Below are positions 25,604 through 29,283 of a DNA stretch of 29,283 nt, piece after piece. Source of the DNA: CAZISM01 sp964541895 (GTDB taxonomy: Bacteria; Zhuqueibacterota; Zhuqueibacteria; Residuimicrobiales; Residuimicrobiaceae); the NCBI GenBank assembly GCA_964541895.1, contig CAZISM010000069.1, forward strand, positions 1-29,283. The letters run 5' to 3'. The first letter of the stretch is position 1; the number at the start of each line of letters is the position of its first letter. Below the pieces are notes generated by a model. The model was given only the letters and a program-made list of their open reading frames with translations, had not been told where the DNA came from and made no database searches. Made by a program: the position numbers and the translations under genes.

Positions 25604-28081
25604 ATGTCCAAAATTGCCGGAATCATATTCCTGTTTGCCATGGTGGGAACAGCCATACAGAGCGCTGTCGCTGGTTCATGGGACTATCTGATTCTCGATC
25701 CCGATCCACCGGTGGATAACCTGGGCAGCCAATCCATCGGCGACGTCGATGGCGACGGCCGTTACGAAATCATCTCCGGCGGCAGCGGCGGCCTGGTCTG
25801 GAATCGGCCGGCTACTTTTGCGCGAGGGATCATCAGCACGGGTACCTATCAAGTGGGTTCGACGCTGTCCGACCTGGATAAAGACGGACTGCTGGAGGTA
25901 GTGGTAGCGGAGAATAATCCATCCACGAAAACATGGGGCATCACCTGGTTCAAACCGGATAAAGATTTGGCCAAGCCCTGGAAACGATATGTATTGGACC
26001 CGCAGACACTGGCCGGCGCCCATGATCTGGTCTTTGCCGATCTCGACCAGGACGGCCAGGATGAATTGATCGCCAATAATACCTACGGCGCGGTATGGGG
26101 TGTTTTTGCCTACAAGCGTCCGGCCGATATCACTCAGCCCTGGACAAAGTATGAGATTCATACAGGATTTGCTGAAGAAGCGCTGGCCGTAGCTGACCTC
26201 GATAATGACGGCAAGCCTGAAATCATTTCAGGCCCCTCGATTTATACCAGGCCGGCTGCAGGACCCTTTTCCGGGACCTGGCAACGAACAAACTATGCGC
26301 TGAATTTTCGCGAAATGGTACGGTTAGCGCCTGTGGATGTGAATGCCGATGGCCGCCTGGATATTGTTATAGCCGAGTCTGAATACCCGGATGGGTTGCT
26401 TTCCTGGTTTGAAAACAAAGGCGCCAACACCTGGCTGGAACACCGAATCGATCAGGGCTGGAATTTCGCTCACTCGCTGACGGCACGAACGGATGCCAAA
26501 ACCGGAAAGATCTGCATCTTTATTGCAGAAATGATGAAAGGCGGGTGGGACGCACCATATAATTATGACGCCCGTTTGGCCGAATTCATCAGCCATGATC
26601 AGGGCGCAAGCTGGCAAAATGAAATTCTTTATCGAGGCGCCGGCACCCATCAGGCCGTCGAATTTGACATTGATAAGGACGGACAATACGAGGTGGTGGG
26701 CCATATTTGGGGAGCCAAACTTAAAGAACCAAAAATTCAAATTTTTAAAAAACAGGCCATGTCCTCGCCCTTGACGCAGGTACGGCACACGCTGTTGGAT
26801 AAAGACAAACCCTATACCGGCACAGACATCATCGCCACCGATGTCGATGGCGACGGCAAACAAGACGTGGTATGCGGCGCCTGGTGGTATAAAAACGGTT
26901 TATGGGAAAGATACACCATTCCCGGTATGTACCAAATTCATCTCGCTTATGATCTGGATGGCGACCATCGGGATGAACTGATCGGCACCAAAGAATTTCC
27001 TTCTGGTAAGCCTGATTGGTATGGAAAAAATTCCGGGGAGCTGTGTTGGCTCAAAGCCGTGGATCCTAAAAACGGCAAATGGGAAATCCATCAGTTTGGT
27101 CGCAGTCCAAACGGCTGGCCTCATGGCGTCGGCATCGGTCCGGTCCTGCCCGGTGGACAATTGGCGTTTTTTGCCACCTATCACGGCGGCGGTTATCCGC
27201 TTTTTACATTGGACAAGATGTTGAAATCAGATATCGAAAACGGCGTTTTGACCGCAGCCGTTCGTACCGCATTTGCCAACAACACATTTCCCTTGTCGGC
27301 TTCGGCTGTTCTTTCTCAGGACGAGGAAAAGAAATGGGAGATAACAGATAAGGCCAATCAGTATCTGTATCTGTTGTGGCCCAATGGGGATGTTCTTGAA
27401 GTGCGCGGCGGCTATCCTGAGATTTTCGAAATTCCACGGGATCCGAAAAAAGTACCATGGCCGAAGCGAGTGCTGGCCGAGATAAAATATGGCGAAGAGT
27501 TCATCACCCATGATCTGGACAAAGACGGCAAACTCGACATTATGGCCGGCTGGTATTGGCTGGCTGGCCGCGGCGACGGCACGTTCGAACCGGTGCAAAT
27601 CATGGACCCGGCCCTGCGCTTTCAGTCCGCTCGATTCCGTTTGATGGATGTGAACCGGGACGGGTTGCAGGACATCCTTGCCGTTGAAGAGGATTTGAGC
27701 TATGTTGTCCATGAAGCGTATTTTGCACGCGTGGCCTGGTTCGAGAATCCAGGTGGGCTGCGAAAAGGGTATTGGAAGATGCATCTCATTGACAAGATGC
27801 GCTCACCGCATTCCCTGGATGTGGCGGATTTCGACAAGGACGGCCATTTGGAATTTGTCTGCGCCGAACATGATCCCTTTAAACCGTACCGCAGCCGCTG
27901 CCGCACTTTTATCTACAAACAAGCCAATGACAAAGCCGACGGCTGGTATCGTTGCCAGATCGACGGCCGCTTTGAACAACACGATGGCACGAAGGTGATA
28001 GAGCTGGCGCCCGGCAAACTGGGCATCATGAGCCATGGCTGGAAAGACAGTCGGTACGTCAGTTTGTGGGAACTTTGGTAA
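25604..28081 (+). CDS. Large secreted FG-GAP/VCBS-repeat protein
   Basis: 825 residues with signal peptide MSKIAGIIFLFAMVGTAIQS, cleaved near AVAG. It has many D.D.DG..D calcium-loop repeats across its length: DVDGDGRYEII, DLDKDGLLEVV, DLDQDGQDELI, DLDNDGKPEII, DVNADGRLDIV, DIDKDGQYEVV, DVDGDGKQDVV, DLDKDGKLDIM, DVNRDGLQDIL and DFDKDGHLEFV. It appears to be two propellers in tandem, changing near residues 390-400. It is more distant from the three smaller propeller proteins but shares their general pattern and GWYWLAG/WFENPGG blocks. No catalytic motif is recognised; extracellular carbohydrate binding or a polysaccharide-lyase-like role is possible. A GGAG site precedes the ATG. It ends 210 bp before the sulfatase-like gene. 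Confidence 0.85.
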   Translation: MSKIAGIIFLFAMVGTAIQSAVAGSWDYLILDPDPPVDNLGSQSIGDVDGDGRYEIISGGSGGLVWNRPATFARGIISTGTYQVGSTLSDLDKDGLLEVVVAENNPSTKTWGITWFKPDKDLAKPWKRYVLDPQTLAGAHDLVFADLDQDGQDELIANNTYGAVWGVFAYKRPADITQPWTKYEIHTGFAEEALAVADLDNDGKPEIISGPSIYTRPAAGPFSGTWQRTNYALNFREMVRLAPVDVNADGRLDIVIAESEYPDGLLSWFENKGANTWLEHRIDQGWNFAHSLTARTDAKTGKICIFIAEMMKGGWDAPYNYDARLAEFISHDQGASWQNEILYRGAGTHQAVEFDIDKDGQYEVVGHIWGAKLKEPKIQIFKKQAMSSPLTQVRHTLLDKDKPYTGTDIIATDVDGDGKQDVVCGAWWYKNGLWERYTIPGMYQIHLAYDLDGDHRDELIGTKEFPSGKPDWYGKNSGELCWLKAVDPKNGKWEIHQFGRSPNGWPHGVGIGPVLPGGQLAFFATYHGGGYPLFTLDKMLKSDIENGVLTAAVRTAFANNTFPLSASAVLSQDEEKKWEITDKANQYLYLLWPNGDVLEVRGGYPEIFEIPRDPKKVPWPKRVLAEIKYGEEFITHDLDKDGKLDIMAGWYWLAGRGDGTFEPVQIMDPALRFQSARFRLMDVNRDGLQDILAVEEDLSYVVHEAYFARVAWFENPGGLRKGYWKMHLIDKMRSPHSLDVADFDKDGHLEFVCAEHDPFKPYRSRCRTFIYKQANDKADGWYRCQIDGRFEQHDGTKVIELAPGKLGIMSHGWKDSRYVSLWELW

Positions 28082-28155
28082 AGAGTCGGTAGATGGCGCC
28101 CTGTCGGCAAAAAAAGACAGGCATGGCCTTCCCAGCAGCTTATGTTCGCGGATGT

Positions 28156-28179
28156 AACACGGAAGAATAAATCCGTGTT
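28156..28179 (+). other. Inverted repeat between the propeller and sulfatase-like genes
   Basis: AACACGGA (28156-28163) and TCCGTGTT (28172-28179) form a perfect 8-bp stem with an 8-base AT-rich loop. No T run follows, so it is a poor intrinsic terminator. It may be an operator or an RNA processing structure. Confidence 0.4.
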
Positions 28180-28291
28180 TCACCTGCGACAAAATTTAAG
28201 TCTGATCTGTAACTCGGTCGTCTCAGCGAACTCGTATGGTTATGAACTAATTCAAGATCATGGCCTGTATGGCAATAACTAAGGATTCAAC

Positions 28292-29283
28292 ATGAATCAG
28301 GAAAAAGCGTTCTCACGTCGAAAATTTATGGGCACGGTTTCCGCCCTTGGCGCCACCACAATGCTGAAAGGGGATGCCCGGACCCAGGCTGGCAAGACAG
28401 AATCGATTCCGGCACAGGACAAACGGTCGGACATGATGCTGAGCGAACCGAACGGCTATAATCTCATCGTCATTATTTCTGATTCGTTTCGAGCGGATTA
28501 TCTGCACTTTAACGGCAATGAGCGTATCCGGACGCCCAACCTCGATGCTCTGGCACAGGAATCGATTTACTTTACCAACTGTTATGCCGATGGGTTGCCG
28601 ACCATTCCGGCACGACGCGTCATGCATACCGGGAAAAGCATCCTGCCGGAGAAACAAAAATGGCACGCCCTGGACAAGGGGGATACCACTTTGGCTGAGA
28701 TCCTCGCCGGCAAGGGCTTTACGACCGGGTTTATCGCCGATACACCGCACTATTTTGCTCCGAATATGAATTTTCATAAAGGCTTTGACAGCTGGCAGTG
28801 GATTCGAGGCCAGGAAAATGAAAAATACAAGAGCGGCCCGAAGAAAGCGGTACAGCCGGGCGATTACATCTGGTCCTATCTGCTGGAAAACAATAACACC
28901 TATCAGGACCGAATCATTCAGTATGTATTGAACACCCGGGATCGGAAAAGCGAGGATGATTATTTTTGCGCCAAAACCCTGGCAGCGGCCGGCACCTGGG
29001 TGGAAGAGAACAAGGATAACGACGGCCCCTTTATGCTGTTTGTCGATATGTTCGATCCGCATGAACCCTGGGATGCGCCCGTGCGTTTTCAAAAGATGTA
29101 TCGCGAGGCCTATCCCTTCGAACGCATGATCTTTGGCTATGGGGTTCGGCCAAAGGATGTCAGAAAGGAACATATTCCGATCCTGATCGACCTGTATTCC
29201 GCCGAGATCACTTTTACGGATTATTGTATCGGCAGATTCATCGACCGGCTCAAGCATCTCGGTGTATGGGATAACACCATCGT
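28292..29283 (+). CDS. Tat-exported sulfatase-superfamily enzyme, Thr in the nucleophile position (partial)
   Basis: The gene runs off the right edge; 330 residues are visible. A twin-arginine signal (SRRKFMGTVSALGATT, about 8-23) precedes the alkaline-phosphatase/sulfatase fold: NLIVIISDSFRADYL with metal ligand Asp64, RTPNLDALAQESIYFTNCY, and FMLFVDMFDPHEPWD with the next Asp/His ligands. In ordinary sulfatases the active site reads C/S-x-P-x-R and the Cys or Ser becomes formylglycine. Here the site is Thr104-Ile-Pro-Ala-Arg108 (LPTIPARRVMHTGK). Thr cannot be converted to formylglycine, so the enzyme may instead use Thr as a direct nucleophile, as phosphodiesterases of the superfamily do. 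Its substrate could be a sulfate, phosphate or phosphonate ester. Confidence 0.85.
   Translation, partial: MNQEKAFSRRKFMGTVSALGATTMLKGDARTQAGKTESIPAQDKRSDMMLSEPNGYNLIVIISDSFRADYLHFNGNERIRTPNLDALAQESIYFTNCYADGLPTIPARRVMHTGKSILPEKQKWHALDKGDTTLAEILAGKGFTTGFIADTPHYFAPNMNFHKGFDSWQWIRGQENEKYKSGPKKAVQPGDYIWSYLLENNNTYQDRIIQYVLNTRDRKSEDDYFCAKTLAAAGTWVEENKDNDGPFMLFVDMFDPHEPWDAPVRFQKMYREAYPFERMIFGYGVRPKDVRKEHIPILIDLYSAEITFTDYCIGRFIDRLKHLGVWDNTI

Noticed and set aside
28313..29257. 314-codon minus-strand open frame at the right end
   Set aside because: It is antisense to the sulfatase-fold gene, whose Tat signal and metal motifs are clear; the minus-strand product has no recognisable features.
1..29283. 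Search for tRNA, rRNA, CRISPR arrays, insertion sequences or phage genes
   Set aside because: No cloverleaf, rRNA-like stretch, regularly spaced repeats, transposase, integrase or terminal inverted repeats were seen.

Overview
The window is bacterial chromosomal DNA: dense genes, Shine-Dalgarno sites of the GGAG/AGGAGG type, ATGA/TAATG stop-start overlaps and sigma70-like promoters. Several products carry Sec signal peptides and one carries a Tat signal, so there is an active export economy. The mix of secreted FG-GAP/VCBS propeller proteins, a sulfatase-fold enzyme, GntR/UTRA regulators and sugar isomerases, kinases and transketolase halves suggests a heterotrophic carbohydrate degrader. FCB- or PVC-like uncultured lineages are possible, but the phylum cannot be fixed from this sequence alone.

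Left end, minus strand (1-2972): an operon reading right to left encodes a GntR/UTRA repressor, E1-alpha, E1-beta and the start of the lipoyl E2 of a 2-oxoacid (pyruvate- or acetoin-type) dehydrogenase complex. A 924-bp gene-free region (2973-3896) holds the minus-strand promoter of this operon and a plus-strand promoter for the next block.

3897-8977, plus strand: a cytoplasmic GH65-like (clan GH-L) enzyme, a NagB-fold sugar-phosphate deaminase/isomerase with an altered catalytic residue, a PfkB sugar kinase, and a C-terminally truncated secreted amidohydrolase. 9343-15789, plus strand: a second GntR/UTRA regulator, overlapping an L-fucose/arabinose isomerase-like enzyme, then a second PfkB kinase, split transketolase N- and C-halves, and a COG4091-type NAD(P)-dependent dehydrogenase with a SAF domain. 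This looks like a complete intracellular route for an unidentified sugar: isomerise, phosphorylate, transketolase.

15918-28081, plus strand: a surface/periplasm block. It has two tandem paralogous FG-GAP proteins, a three-part beta-rich secreted protein, a small secreted protein, a decayed and internally deleted copy of the beta-rich protein, an FG-GAP propeller fused to a sugar-isomerase/epimerase TIM barrel, a sugar-porter MFS transporter and a large 825-residue FG-GAP protein. The right edge cuts a Tat-exported sulfatase-superfamily enzyme whose catalytic Cys/Ser is replaced by Thr.

The most interesting non-gene signal is a 15-bp motif (AACTTAGTGCGTWAA and its complement). It lies at or just downstream of the -10 box of three promoters: that of the first GntR operon, that of the GH65-like operon, and one upstream of the propeller-isomerase block. 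This suggests one regulon tying together import, extracellular processing and 2-oxoacid oxidation.
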